64,000 bases of DNA from Alphaproteobacteria bacterium (GTDB taxonomy: Bacteria; Pseudomonadota; Alphaproteobacteria; Micropepsales; Micropepsaceae). Every line of letters starts with the position of its first letter. The stretch's first letter is position 1. A model generated the notes under the pieces. The model made no database searches, was not told the origin of the DNA, and was given only the letters and a program-made list of their open reading frames with translations. The stretch lies in contig WGNJ01000006.1 in assembly GCA_016124635.1 (NCBI GenBank), forward strand, positions 62,001 to 126,000. Reading direction: 5' to 3'. Position numbers and translations under genes: made by a program. Of the stretch, positions 27,106 to 34,789 are shown one piece after another.

Positions 27106-27241
27106 TCATTCAGCGCCTGTTGGGACGGAGAGTCAAGCGGGAACTAAGCGGCTCTAGGTGTTAACGAATTCGAGCGGCGAGGCCGTACGTGAGCCTGAAG
27201 TCGGGACGCGCCCACCCACACCGCAAACTTGACGTGGTAAA

Positions 27242-27272
27242 GAAATAGTGACACTCGTTATGTCACTATTTC
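27242..27272. promoter_or_regulatory. perfect 12-bp inverted repeat, candidate operator
   Basis: GAAATAGTGACA (27242-27253) and TGTCACTATTTC (27261-27272) are exact inverted repeats around a 7-base spacer, ending 19 bases before the dehalogenase ATG. There is no T-run and the position is a leader or promoter, so an operator is more likely than a terminator. The TetR-type gene at the end of the same gene cluster is the obvious candidate binder. A possible -35 box TTGACG lies at 27229-27234 but no convincing -10 box was seen. Confidence 0.65.
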
Positions 27273-27291
27273 AACGCGAGGAAAAGACCCG

Positions 27292-28194
27292 ATGAAAGTC
27301 CTCCGCACACCAGACGCGCGTTTTGCAAACCTGCCCGACTATCCGTTCGCGCCGCACTATACGACGGTACGCGACGCCGATGGAACGGAGTTGCGCATCC
27401 ACTTCATCGACGAAGGGCCGCGCGATGCGGCGCCTATCTTGCTTTTGCACGGCGAGCCGTCCTGGTCGTTCCTTTATCGCAAGATGATCTCAGGGCTTGC
27501 CGCCAAAGGTCACCGCGTTGTCGCGCCCGATCTCATCGGCTTCGGTAAGTCGGACAAGCCGACGGAGCAGAGCGACTACACGTTCGAGCGGCACGTGAAG
27601 TGGATGAGCGATTGGCTCGTCGCCAACAAACTCACAAACATCACCCTGTTCTGTCAGGACTGGGGCGGTTTGATCGGTCTGCGGCTGGTCGCGGCGTTTC
27701 CGGATCGCTTCGCGCGCGTCGTCGTCGCGAACACGGGCCTACCGGTCGGCAGCGGAATGACCGACGGCTTCAAGCAGTGGCTTGAGTTCAGCCAAACCGT
27801 GCCGGAGCTGCCGATCGGCGAAATCTTGGCGATGGGAACAAAGAAGGGAATGAGCGCGGAGGTGAAGGCCGCCTATGTCGCCCCGTTCCCGGATGAAACC
27901 TACAAGGCCGGTGCTCGGCGCTTTCCGGCACTCGTGCCGGTGACGCCGCAACACGCGTCGGTCGCTGAGAACGTCGCCGCCTGGAAGGTCTTGAGCGAAT
28001 TCCGCAAGCCGTTCCTCACGGCGTTTTCGGATTCGGATCCGGTGACGAAAGGCGGCGAGCGTCCGTTCAAAGAGCGCGTCCCCGGCACGCAAGGCCAAGC
28101 GCATACGATCGTGAAAGACGCCGGCCACTTCCTCCAGGAAGACGCGCCGGACGAACTCGTCGCTATCATCCACGACTTCACCAAGCGCAATTGA
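27292..28194 (+). CDS. haloalkane dehalogenase, HLD-I type
   Basis: A 300-residue alpha/beta hydrolase matching subfamily I haloalkane dehalogenases (DhlA/DhmA-like). The oxyanion/halide motif HGEPSW is at 53-58; the nucleophile Asp123 lies in CQDWGG with the halide-binding Trp124 next to it; the acid is probably Asp249 in SDSDPV; the base is His279 in AGHFLQED. The enzyme hydrolyses a carbon-halogen bond to an alcohol and halide. It is first in a plus-strand group with a DUF1330 gene, a membrane protein and a TetR regulator, behind the 12-bp palindrome. Natural substrate unknown. Confidence 0.88.
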   Translation: MKVLRTPDARFANLPDYPFAPHYTTVRDADGTELRIHFIDEGPRDAAPILLLHGEPSWSFLYRKMISGLAAKGHRVVAPDLIGFGKSDKPTEQSDYTFERHVKWMSDWLVANKLTNITLFCQDWGGLIGLRLVAAFPDRFARVVVANTGLPVGSGMTDGFKQWLEFSQTVPELPIGEILAMGTKKGMSAEVKAAYVAPFPDETYKAGARRFPALVPVTPQHASVAENVAAWKVLSEFRKPFLTAFSDSDPVTKGGERPFKERVPGTQGQAHTIVKDAGHFLQEDAPDELVAIIHDFTKRN

Positions 28195-28201
28195 GGGCGA
28201 T

Positions 28202-28609
28202 ATGAACGTCGAAAACGCTGTCTATCCAAAGGGTGAACAGATACAAGCGCTGATCGGCAGAAACGACGGCAAGCCGATCGTGATGCTCAATCTGCTGAAG
28301 TTCAAAGACAAAGCCGTCTACAAAGATGGGCGCGCCACCGACCTGACGGGACGCGAGGCCTATCAAAAATACGCCGACCTCATGGTGCCCTTCGTGCTCA
28401 GCCACGGCGGGCGGATCGTTTTTTCGGGAGCCGCCAACGGGCAGGTGATCGGCGATGTCGGCGAGCTTTGGGACGTGGTGGCGCTGATGGAGTATCCCTC
28501 GGCCGAAGCGTTCGCGAAAATTGCCATGTCGCCGGACGTTGCGAAATTCGGCGAGCATCGTGAGGCGGGCCTCGCGGGCCAATTGCTGATCGAAGTGCGC
28601 GAGCAATGA
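28202..28609 (+). CDS. DUF1330 domain protein
   Basis: A 135-residue dimeric alpha/beta-barrel-like protein of the DUF1330 type: VMLNLLKFKDKAVY, GREAYQKYADLMVPFVLSHGGRIVFSGAANG, then WDVVALMEYPSAEAFAKIAMSPDV and HREAGLAGQLLIE. Relatives are small ferredoxin-fold proteins with poorly known function, often near hydrolases. It starts 7 bases after the dehalogenase and overlaps the next gene by 4 bases. Confidence 0.85.
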   Translation: MNVENAVYPKGEQIQALIGRNDGKPIVMLNLLKFKDKAVYKDGRATDLTGREAYQKYADLMVPFVLSHGGRIVFSGAANGQVIGDVGELWDVVALMEYPSAEAFAKIAMSPDVAKFGEHREAGLAGQLLIEVREQ

Positions 28610-29034
28610 GCGACGAGCGCCAGAGCTCCGGCCCCTCGATGATGGCGACCTGTGTCATCGCGATTTTGGGTCTCATCAATCTGGGGCGCGGGTCGCTGCA
28701 TCTGTTTCTGCCCGACAGCGGCGCGGGCGTCATCGCCGGTCTCGATCTGGGGGCAGGGCGTGCGGCGATCGTCTCGTTGCTCGCGGCTGTTGGCGTCGGG
28801 CAACTTGGGATGGCGCTCGTCGACTTTACCGCCGTGTTCTTTCAGCGCGCATTGGTGCGCCCGCTGTTATTTGTCCATACGCTTATGGAGGCCGGCGCAG
28901 TCTTCCTTCTCTTCTATTGGAAGCCGCTGCCGACGGCGGTACCTGGGCAGTGGGGAGCACTCGCCGGGTTCATCGTGCTCGGGCTCATCACCGCAATTGA
29001 GATTTCGCGCGCACCGGCTCATGCAAAAACCTGA
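28606..29034 (+). CDS. small four-helix membrane protein
   Basis: A 142-residue protein with about four hydrophobic helices (residues 12-33, 40-70, 84-103 and 117-133) and short charged ends. I recognise no specific family, although the layout resembles DUF4345-type membrane proteins. ATGA overlap with the preceding stop and a 14-base overlap with the following TetR gene place it firmly in the dehalogenase operon. Confidence 0.7.
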   Translation: MSDERQSSGPSMMATCVIAILGLINLGRGSLHLFLPDSGAGVIAGLDLGAGRAAIVSLLAAVGVGQLGMALVDFTAVFFQRALVRPLLFVHTLMEAGAVFLLFYWKPLPTAVPGQWGALAGFIVLGLITAIEISRAPAHAKT

Positions 29035-29614
29035 AACGGTTGAAGTCGACGGCCGGCGTATTCGCGGCCAAACCAACCGGCGCAAAATCGTCGATGCGAT
29101 GATTGCGCTCGTCTCGGAGGGCGTGTTGACGCCGAGCGCGCAAGAAGTTGCGGCGCGCGCGAACGTCGGATTGCGCACCGTGTTTCGCCACTTCGACGAC
29201 ATGGACTCGCTCTACAGTGAAATGTCCGCCCAGATTTCGAAACGCGTTCTCCCGGCGATAACAGCGGCGTTCGTCGCGACGGATTGGCGGGGACGGATCG
29301 AGGAGCTGATTGAGCGGCGGTCGGAAGCGTTCGAAATGATGTTGCCCTTCAAGAGCGCGGCGGACGTTATACGGCACAAGTCGAAATTCCTGACTGAGGG
29401 GCACGAGGAACTCGTCAAATTCAGCCGGGCGCGCGTAATCGAGGCGCTGCCGGGTGAGATGCGCAAACGGCGCGGTCTGGTCGAAGCGCTCGACTTGTTG
29501 TTGAGCTTCGAGGCTTGGCGGCGCTTGCGCCGCGATCAAAAGCTTAGTGCGGCCCAAGCCAAGCAAGCCGTTGCGACGGCGGTCGGCGCCGTACTCAAGA
29601 TCAACGTCAGCTAG
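29021..29614 (+). CDS. TetR/AcrR family transcriptional regulator
   Basis: A 197-residue regulator. The N-terminal helix-turn-helix is clear: RRKIVDAMIALVSEGVLTPSAQEVAARANVGLRTVFRHFDDMDSLYSEM (about residues 21-70). The C-terminal ligand domain is divergent, as usual. ATG 29021 was chosen because it gives the normal short lead-in before the HTH; the longer open frame overlaps the membrane-protein gene. It is the last gene of the dehalogenase operon, so it is likely autoregulatory through the palindrome at 27242-27272. The stop overlaps the convergent reductase by 4 bases. Confidence 0.88.
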   Translation: MQKPETVEVDGRRIRGQTNRRKIVDAMIALVSEGVLTPSAQEVAARANVGLRTVFRHFDDMDSLYSEMSAQISKRVLPAITAAFVATDWRGRIEELIERRSEAFEMMLPFKSAADVIRHKSKFLTEGHEELVKFSRARVIEALPGEMRKRRGLVEALDLLLSFEAWRRLRRDQKLSAAQAKQAVATAVGAVLKINVS

Positions 29615-30624
29615 TGCACCTGCGCTACGCGGACGAGGCGGCGGCCGAAGGTCTCGCCGGTGAAGAGGCCGCGGAATGCGGCCGGTGCGTTTTCGAGGCC
29701 GTCGACGATTTCCTCACGGAAGCTGAGCTTGCCGTGGCGGATCCAATGCGCGAGCTGCGCACGCGCTTCGTTGAACTTGGCGGCGTAGTCGTAGACGACG
29801 AGGCCTTCCATTCTCAGCCGCTGGGTGATGAACGGCGTCGTGTGCCGGATGCCGCGCGGTTCCTTCGCGTTGTACTCGGCGATTTGGCCTGAGACGACGA
29901 TGCGGCCTCCGCGGCGCATGTTGAGGATCGCCGCATCGAGCTGCTCGGCGCCGACGTTGTCGAAATAGATGTCGACACCCTTTGGCGCGGCGGCCTTGAT
30001 TGCGGCGCTGAGATCGCCGCAGGTCTTGTAGTTGATCGCGTGGTCGAAACCGATCTCGCGCAGATACGCGCACTTGGCGTCCGATCCCGCGATGCCGATC
30101 GCCGTGCAGTGCTCGATCTTGGCCATTTGCCCGGCGGTCGCGCCGACGGTGCCGGCGGCGGAGGAGACGAGCACCGTCTCGCCCTCCTTGGGCTTTCCAA
30201 GATCGCCAAGACCGAAATACGCGGTGAGCCCTGGAATGCCGAGCACGCCGATGGCACAGGTCTCGCGTGCCGGGCCGTAATAGATGGCGGGGTCGAGAGC
30301 CTGCATGCCGCGCTCGGCGATGTAGTGGCTTTGCCAGCCGAAGCCGCCCCAGACCTTGGCGCCCTCTTCGAACTTCGGATTGCGCGACGCGACGACGGTA
30401 CCGACGCCGGCGCTCTCGATCGTCGTGCCGATCTCCATCGCCGGGGCATAGCTGTCGCCGGAAAGCCGCGAGCGCATGCCGGGATCGACGGAGATGTAGT
30501 CGACGCGCACGAGCGCCTGGCCGTCCTTCGGTTCGGCCAGGGGCGATTGCTCGAGACGGAAGTCGTCGGCCGTCGGAAGGCCGTCGGGGCGGCGCGCGAG
30601 TGTCCAGCGTCGGTGCGTGGTCAT
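29611..30624 (-). CDS. NADP-dependent oxidoreductase, MDR superfamily (CurA-like)
   Basis: A 337-residue zinc-free medium-chain reductase of the leukotriene B4 dehydrogenase/curcumin reductase group: VRVDYISVDPGMRSRLSG near residue 45, YFGLGDLGKPKEGETVLVSSAAGTVGATAGQMAK as the dinucleotide site, DIYFDNVGAEQLDAAI and GGRIVVSGQIAEYN. It probably reduces an activated carbon-carbon double bond with NADPH. A second, related gene lies 16 bases upstream on the same strand, indicating an old tandem duplication. Confidence 0.88.
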   Translation of the reverse strand: MTTHRRWTLARRPDGLPTADDFRLEQSPLAEPKDGQALVRVDYISVDPGMRSRLSGDSYAPAMEIGTTIESAGVGTVVASRNPKFEEGAKVWGGFGWQSHYIAERGMQALDPAIYYGPARETCAIGVLGIPGLTAYFGLGDLGKPKEGETVLVSSAAGTVGATAGQMAKIEHCTAIGIAGSDAKCAYLREIGFDHAINYKTCGDLSAAIKAAAPKGVDIYFDNVGAEQLDAAILNMRRGGRIVVSGQIAEYNAKEPRGIRHTTPFITQRLRMEGLVVYDYAAKFNEARAQLAHWIRHGKLSFREEIVDGLENAPAAFRGLFTGETFGRRLVRVAQVH

Positions 30625-30640
30625 CTTGGCTCCAGGAAAA

Positions 30641-31672
30641 CTACACCGCCTTGTCGGGGCCGACTTTCACCAACGCCTTGCCGAAGTTGTCGCCCTTGAA
30701 GAGCCCGAGGAACGCTTGCGGTGCGTTTTCGATGCCATCGACGACGCTCTCGCGCCACTTCATTTTGCCGGCGGCGACGAGCTTTCCCATCTCGGCGTGG
30801 AACTTGGCCAGCTCGTTGAAGTGGTTGGAGACGATGAAGCCTTCGATGCGCAGGCTCTTGGGCACGACCATGATGAAGTTGGCGGGGCCCGGCGCCGGCG
30901 TCGTGTTGTTGTACTGCTCGATCATGCCGCACACAGCGATGCGGCCGTGGATGCGCATGTGGTTGATCGCGGCTTCAAGATGTGCGCCGCCGACGTTTTC
31001 GAAATAGACGTCGATGCCCTTCGGGAACGCGGCGCCGACGGCAGCGTTGAGATCCTTTTCTTTCTTGTAGTTGATCGCCTTGTCGATCTTGGCTTCCTTG
31101 ACGAGCCAGTCGCATTTCTCGTCGGATCCGGCAGAGCCCACGACATAGGCGCCGTGCGCTTTGGCAAGCTGACAGACGACGGCGCCCACCGCACCCGATG
31201 CAGCCGAGACGAAGACCGTCTCACCGTCTTTGAATGCGCCGATCTTGAAGAGCCCGACATAGGCCGTGAGCCCCGGCATGCCGAGGGCGCCGAGGAAGCT
31301 CTGCACGGGGGCAAGCTTCGGATCGACCTTCTGCGGCATCGCTGCCTGACCGACGACGGCGTACTCGCGCCAACCCAGCATGTGGTTCAGGTAGTCGCCG
31401 ACGCCGAATGTCGCACCTTTACCGGCTGCGACGACTTGACCGATCGCGCCCCCCTGCAGCGGCTGACCGATCTGGAAGGGCGGCACATAACTTTCGCGAT
31501 CCATCATGCGACCACGCATGTAGGGATCGACCGACATCCAGATGTTCCGGACCAAAACCTCGCCGTCTTTGGGCTCAGGCACTGCGACTTCCGCCAATTC
31601 GAAGTTGGCTGGCGTCGGCATGCCGACCGGGCGGCTCTTGAGGTGGATTTCGCGGCTCTTGAGGTTGCGCAT
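30641..31672 (-). CDS. NADP-dependent oxidoreductase, MDR superfamily (CurA-like), tandem paralogue
   Basis: About 343 residues, sharing the layout of the next gene: RNIWMSVDPYMRGRMMD, YVGLFKIGAFKDGETVFVSAASGAVGAVVCQLAK, DVYFENVGGAHLEAAI and GRIAVCGMIEQYN. It also belongs to the CurA/YncB-like double-bond reductases. ATG 31672 with an upstream GGAG is preferred to 31705. It faces the Gfo/Idh/MocA-type gene across a divergent promoter region of about 200 bases that shows no clear motif. Confidence 0.88.
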   Translation of the reverse strand: MRNLKSREIHLKSRPVGMPTPANFELAEVAVPEPKDGEVLVRNIWMSVDPYMRGRMMDRESYVPPFQIGQPLQGGAIGQVVAAGKGATFGVGDYLNHMLGWREYAVVGQAAMPQKVDPKLAPVQSFLGALGMPGLTAYVGLFKIGAFKDGETVFVSAASGAVGAVVCQLAKAHGAYVVGSAGSDEKCDWLVKEAKIDKAINYKKEKDLNAAVGAAFPKGIDVYFENVGGAHLEAAINHMRIHGRIAVCGMIEQYNNTTPAPGPANFIMVVPKSLRIEGFIVSNHFNELAKFHAEMGKLVAAGKMKWRESVVDGIENAPQAFLGLFKGDNFGKALVKVGPDKAV

Positions 31673-31878
31673 GCGGGAGAACTCCGATGTTGGAGATAGC
31701 GTCAACCATGAGTTTGGCCTGTCGCCAACGCGAGGCCAAGGGGCGGCTTACAAAGCTGCAACATTTCTTGTGTTGAAGCAGCTTAACGCGCGGTGCCACT
31801 ACCTCAAGTTGACAGGGATGGTCAGCATTGGGCGGCGCGCGCCTCACGCCGCTTGTATCTTGGCAAAGAGTTCGGCCC

Positions 31879-32838
31879 TTGAGAACACAAGCTAACTTGC
31901 GCGCTGGCGTTATCGGCGCAGGTGCCTTCGGGCGGTATCACGCCCAAAAATACGCGACCCTTCCGGGCGTTGAGCTGATCGGTGTGGCCGACGCAAATAT
32001 CGAGCGCGCGCGTGAGCTGGCGGGTTCGCTCGGCGCGACCGTGTTCGCGGACTACCGGCATATGCTCCCTCACGTCGACGTCGTCACTGTCGCGACGCCT
32101 GCGGCGTCCCATGGCGAGCTTGGCGCCGCCTGCCTCTCGGCCGGCAAACACGTGTTCATGGAAAAGCCCCTCACGGCGAAGTTGGACGAAGCGGACCGGC
32201 TGATCGCACTCGCGGCGGCGAGCGGCCTGGTGTTGCACACCGGCCATCAGGAGCGTTTCGTTATGCGGCACATGGGGCTCTTCGAAAGCCCGGTGATGCC
32301 GTTGTCGATCGAGAGCCATCGCGCCGGGCCCTTCAACCCGCGCAACACGGATGTGAGCGTCGTGCTCGACCTCATGATCCACGACCTCGACTTGATGCAT
32401 CAGCTGAACGGCGCGGCGGTGACGAAGCTCAGGGCTAAGGAACGCTCGTTGCCGCATTCGCGCTCGGACGAAGTCGCCGTCGATCTGGAGCTCGCCGACG
32501 GGATGAACGTACGCTTGTTCGCGAGCCGCATGGCGGAGACGCGCAAGCGGTTTACGCGCATCGTCTATCCGGACGGCGAAATCTACATCGACTTTCTCAC
32601 CCGTGAGATGACCAACACGACGCCGCGCGCGTTGAAGGCCTTTGGAAGCGCGAGCGGCGCTACCGACATGCCGTGTCCCTCGACCGATCCTCTCGGGCAT
32701 GGCGTTGCACAGTTCGTGCGCGCGGCGCGCACGCGCGCCGAGCCTGCGATCAAGCCCCAAGAGGCGCGTCGTGCGCTTGCGACTGCGCTCTCGATCTTGG
32801 ACGCCGCAAAGGAAAAGACCCCCGCTTATGTCGACTAA
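31879..32838 (+). CDS. Gfo/Idh/MocA family oxidoreductase (candidate UDP-GlcNAc 3-dehydrogenase)
   Basis: About 319 residues. The Rossmann start GVIGAGAFGRYHAQKY and the EKP motif in HVFMEKPLTAKLDEA near residue 100 are classical for the family, with the substrate-side segment VSVVLDLMIHDLDLMHQLNG. TTG 31879 has AAAGAG 9 bases upstream; the open frame reaches TTG 31828. Its 3' end overlaps a DegT-type aminotransferase by 11 bases. This pair arrangement resembles gnnA-gnnB, which make the 3-amino sugar for 2,3-diamino lipid A, so this could be GnnA; that assignment is an inference. Confidence 0.8.
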   Translation: MRTQANLRAGVIGAGAFGRYHAQKYATLPGVELIGVADANIERARELAGSLGATVFADYRHMLPHVDVVTVATPAASHGELGAACLSAGKHVFMEKPLTAKLDEADRLIALAAASGLVLHTGHQERFVMRHMGLFESPVMPLSIESHRAGPFNPRNTDVSVVLDLMIHDLDLMHQLNGAAVTKLRAKERSLPHSRSDEVAVDLELADGMNVRLFASRMAETRKRFTRIVYPDGEIYIDFLTREMTNTTPRALKAFGSASGATDMPCPSTDPLGHGVAQFVRAARTRAEPAIKPQEARRALATALSILDAAKEKTPAYVD

Positions 32839-33991
32839 CTCTGCGAAGGCTGCCGCAGTCGCGGTGGCAGACGACGCCCCGATTCTGTTCTTCGACCTCA
32901 AAAGCCAAGCGAAGCGTCTGCGCGCCGACATCGAGCAGCGTCTGATGCGCGTGCTCGACCATGGTGCCTATATCGGTGGTCCGGAGGTGGCTGAGGTCGA
33001 GGCGAAGCTTGCCTCATATTCCGGGGTCAAGCACGGGCTCGCGGTCGCGAGCGGCACGGACGCGCTCGTCATCGCGCTGATGGGCGAGGAGGTTGGCCCC
33101 GGCGACGCGGTGTTCATCCCTGGCTTCACTTATAATGCGACCTGCAACGCCGTGCTTCTGGCCGGCGCGACGCCTGTGTTCGTGGATGTCGATCCGCATA
33201 CCTGCAACATCGACGCCAAGCATCTCGAGGCCCAGATCGAAGCCACGCTCCGCGAAGGCAAGCTGAAACCTCGGATGGTGGTTGCCGTCGATCTCTATGG
33301 CTTGCCGGCCGACTACACCGCACTCAATAAGCTGGCGGCGAAACACGGGATGCTTGTTCTCGCTGATGCGGCGCAGAGTTTTGGCGGCGGCCAGGACGGT
33401 CGCGCGGTCGGCATTCTCACCGATATGACGGCGACCAGCTTCTACCCTTCGAAGACAGTCGGCGCCTACGGCGACGGCGGCGCGATGTTCACCGACGATA
33501 CGGCCCGGTTCGAGCGATGGGCGTCGATCCGGTGGCACGGCACCGACGCCGCGAAGAGGGAGTCCATTCGGGTCGGCATCAATGGTCGCCTGGATTCGAT
33601 GCAGTGTGCGGTCGTGTTGTCGAAACTCTCGATCTTCGACGACGAGATGAAGGTTCGTCGTCACGTCGCCAAGCGTTATCGCGAAGGCCTCGGGAACTCG
33701 GTCGAGGTGCAGCATGTTCCGCGCGGGACGGAAAGCGCTTGGGGCTTGTTCACCATCCAAGTCGACAACCGCGAGGCCGTTCAAAAACGTCTCGCCGACG
33801 CCGGCGTTCCGAGCTCGATCTACTATTTCAAAGGGTTGCACCAGCATCAGGCCTTCTCGCGGTTTGCGCCGAAGGGCGGATTGCCGGTTTGCGAGCGGCT
33901 CGCGCAACGCGTCTTAAGCTTGCCGATGCATCCCTATCTAACCGACCCACAGCTTGACCGCGTGATTGCCGCGGTCAAAGCTGCGGTATGA
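32828..33991 (+). CDS. DegT/DnrJ/EryC1/StrS family sugar aminotransferase
   Basis: A 387-residue PLP-dependent sugar aminotransferase: the opening FFDLKSQAKRLRADIEQRL, GPEVAEVEAKLASYSGVKHGLAVASGTDALVIAL, PGFTYNATCNAVLLAG, DAAQSFGG and the PLP Lys in FYPSKTVGAYGDGG. It transaminates a keto sugar nucleotide. Coupled to the Gfo/Idh/MocA oxidoreductase by an 11-base overlap, it would act on that enzyme's product; GnnB (lipid A diamino sugar) is one candidate, other 3-amino sugar pathways are possible. The next gene overlaps its stop by 4 bases. Confidence 0.88.
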   Translation: MSTNSAKAAAVAVADDAPILFFDLKSQAKRLRADIEQRLMRVLDHGAYIGGPEVAEVEAKLASYSGVKHGLAVASGTDALVIALMGEEVGPGDAVFIPGFTYNATCNAVLLAGATPVFVDVDPHTCNIDAKHLEAQIEATLREGKLKPRMVVAVDLYGLPADYTALNKLAAKHGMLVLADAAQSFGGGQDGRAVGILTDMTATSFYPSKTVGAYGDGGAMFTDDTARFERWASIRWHGTDAAKRESIRVGINGRLDSMQCAVVLSKLSIFDDEMKVRRHVAKRYREGLGNSVEVQHVPRGTESAWGLFTIQVDNREAVQKRLADAGVPSSIYYFKGLHQHQAFSRFAPKGGLPVCERLAQRVLSLPMHPYLTDPQLDRVIAAVKAAV

Positions 33992-34467
33992 CGTGGTTCG
34001 CTGCGATCCTTTTTTCTTTCCTTTGGGTTCCATCCACGTTTGTTGTGGCCGGCGGCGCGCAAACAGAAATCGATGTTGAAGTCCTGATCGGGCGAACAGA
34101 GGTCATGCACGATCAGACAGCGCGCGGCCTTGCCGTGCTTGGTATCGGCGGAGCGTCGCGCGGCGACGAACAGTATCTGCCGGCGGATTCGGATCGCGAT
34201 CAATACGCGCGCATTCTCGAGGCCGTCGTCCGCTACAACAATCTGCGTGACATGGCGTGCGGCAGTCGTGCCATCAATCATCCGCTCTGCGGCGGCGGCC
34301 GCTTCATGCCGCCTTGGTTTTCGATGGGGCCAAGGCATTACATGGTTCAAGGTGATCTGCTCCACATGGCGCAGGAAATCGAAGATCGGACAACACCGCT
34401 GTGGGCGGCGGTTTGTGAACGGGCCGAAGCGCGCACGGGCGACAGGGAATTCTGCGCGATCGAATAG
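33988..34467 (+). CDS. hypothetical exported protein
   Basis: A 159-residue protein with a signal peptide (WFAAILFSFLWVPSTFVVAGGA). The mature part has no family I recognise; it holds four Cys (MACGSRAINHPLCGGG and WAAVCERAEARTGDREFC), consistent with two disulfides in the periplasm. The ATGA overlap with the aminotransferase gene suggests coupled expression with the sugar-nucleotide pair. Confidence 0.6.
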   Translation: MTWFAAILFSFLWVPSTFVVAGGAQTEIDVEVLIGRTEVMHDQTARGLAVLGIGGASRGDEQYLPADSDRDQYARILEAVVRYNNLRDMACGSRAINHPLCGGGRFMPPWFSMGPRHYMVQGDLLHMAQEIEDRTTPLWAAVCERAEARTGDREFCAIE

Positions 34468-34489
34468 CGATGGTCTTTGAGGGGGAGTT

Positions 34490-34693
34490 GTGAGGCAGAA
34501 GAATTGGCGTTTGGTGATCGTGGGTGCCGTGATGATCGGACTCGCGATCGGTTTCTTCCTCGTCATGATGGGGATGGCGCCCCAGTCGACGGATCCGCGG
34601 GCGCTTATGGCAACGGTTGGGCAAGTATCAGGCGTCGTCGGAGCACTGGGGCTTGCCGCCATCATCTTCGGCTATGTCGGCAAGAAGGTTTGA
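34490..34693 (+). CDS. small two-helix membrane protein
   Basis: A 67-residue protein with two predicted helices (about residues 7-28 and 42-63), a short loop MAPQSTDPRA and a basic end GKKV. GTG 34490 is preceded by GGGGGAG, a strong ribosome site. No family recognised. It lies 22 bases after the exported-protein gene and about 100 bases before the hybrid kinase. Confidence 0.6.
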   Translation: MRQKNWRLVIVGAVMIGLAIGFFLVMMGMAPQSTDPRALMATVGQVSGVVGALGLAAIIFGYVGKKV

Positions 34694-34789
34694 ACCTGCC
34701 CAACAATCTTGGGGCTTATTGGAATCTTCGGGTCGCCGACATAAGCATTAGGCACTAGATTCTGCCTATCTGCATTCGGACGGTGGCGG

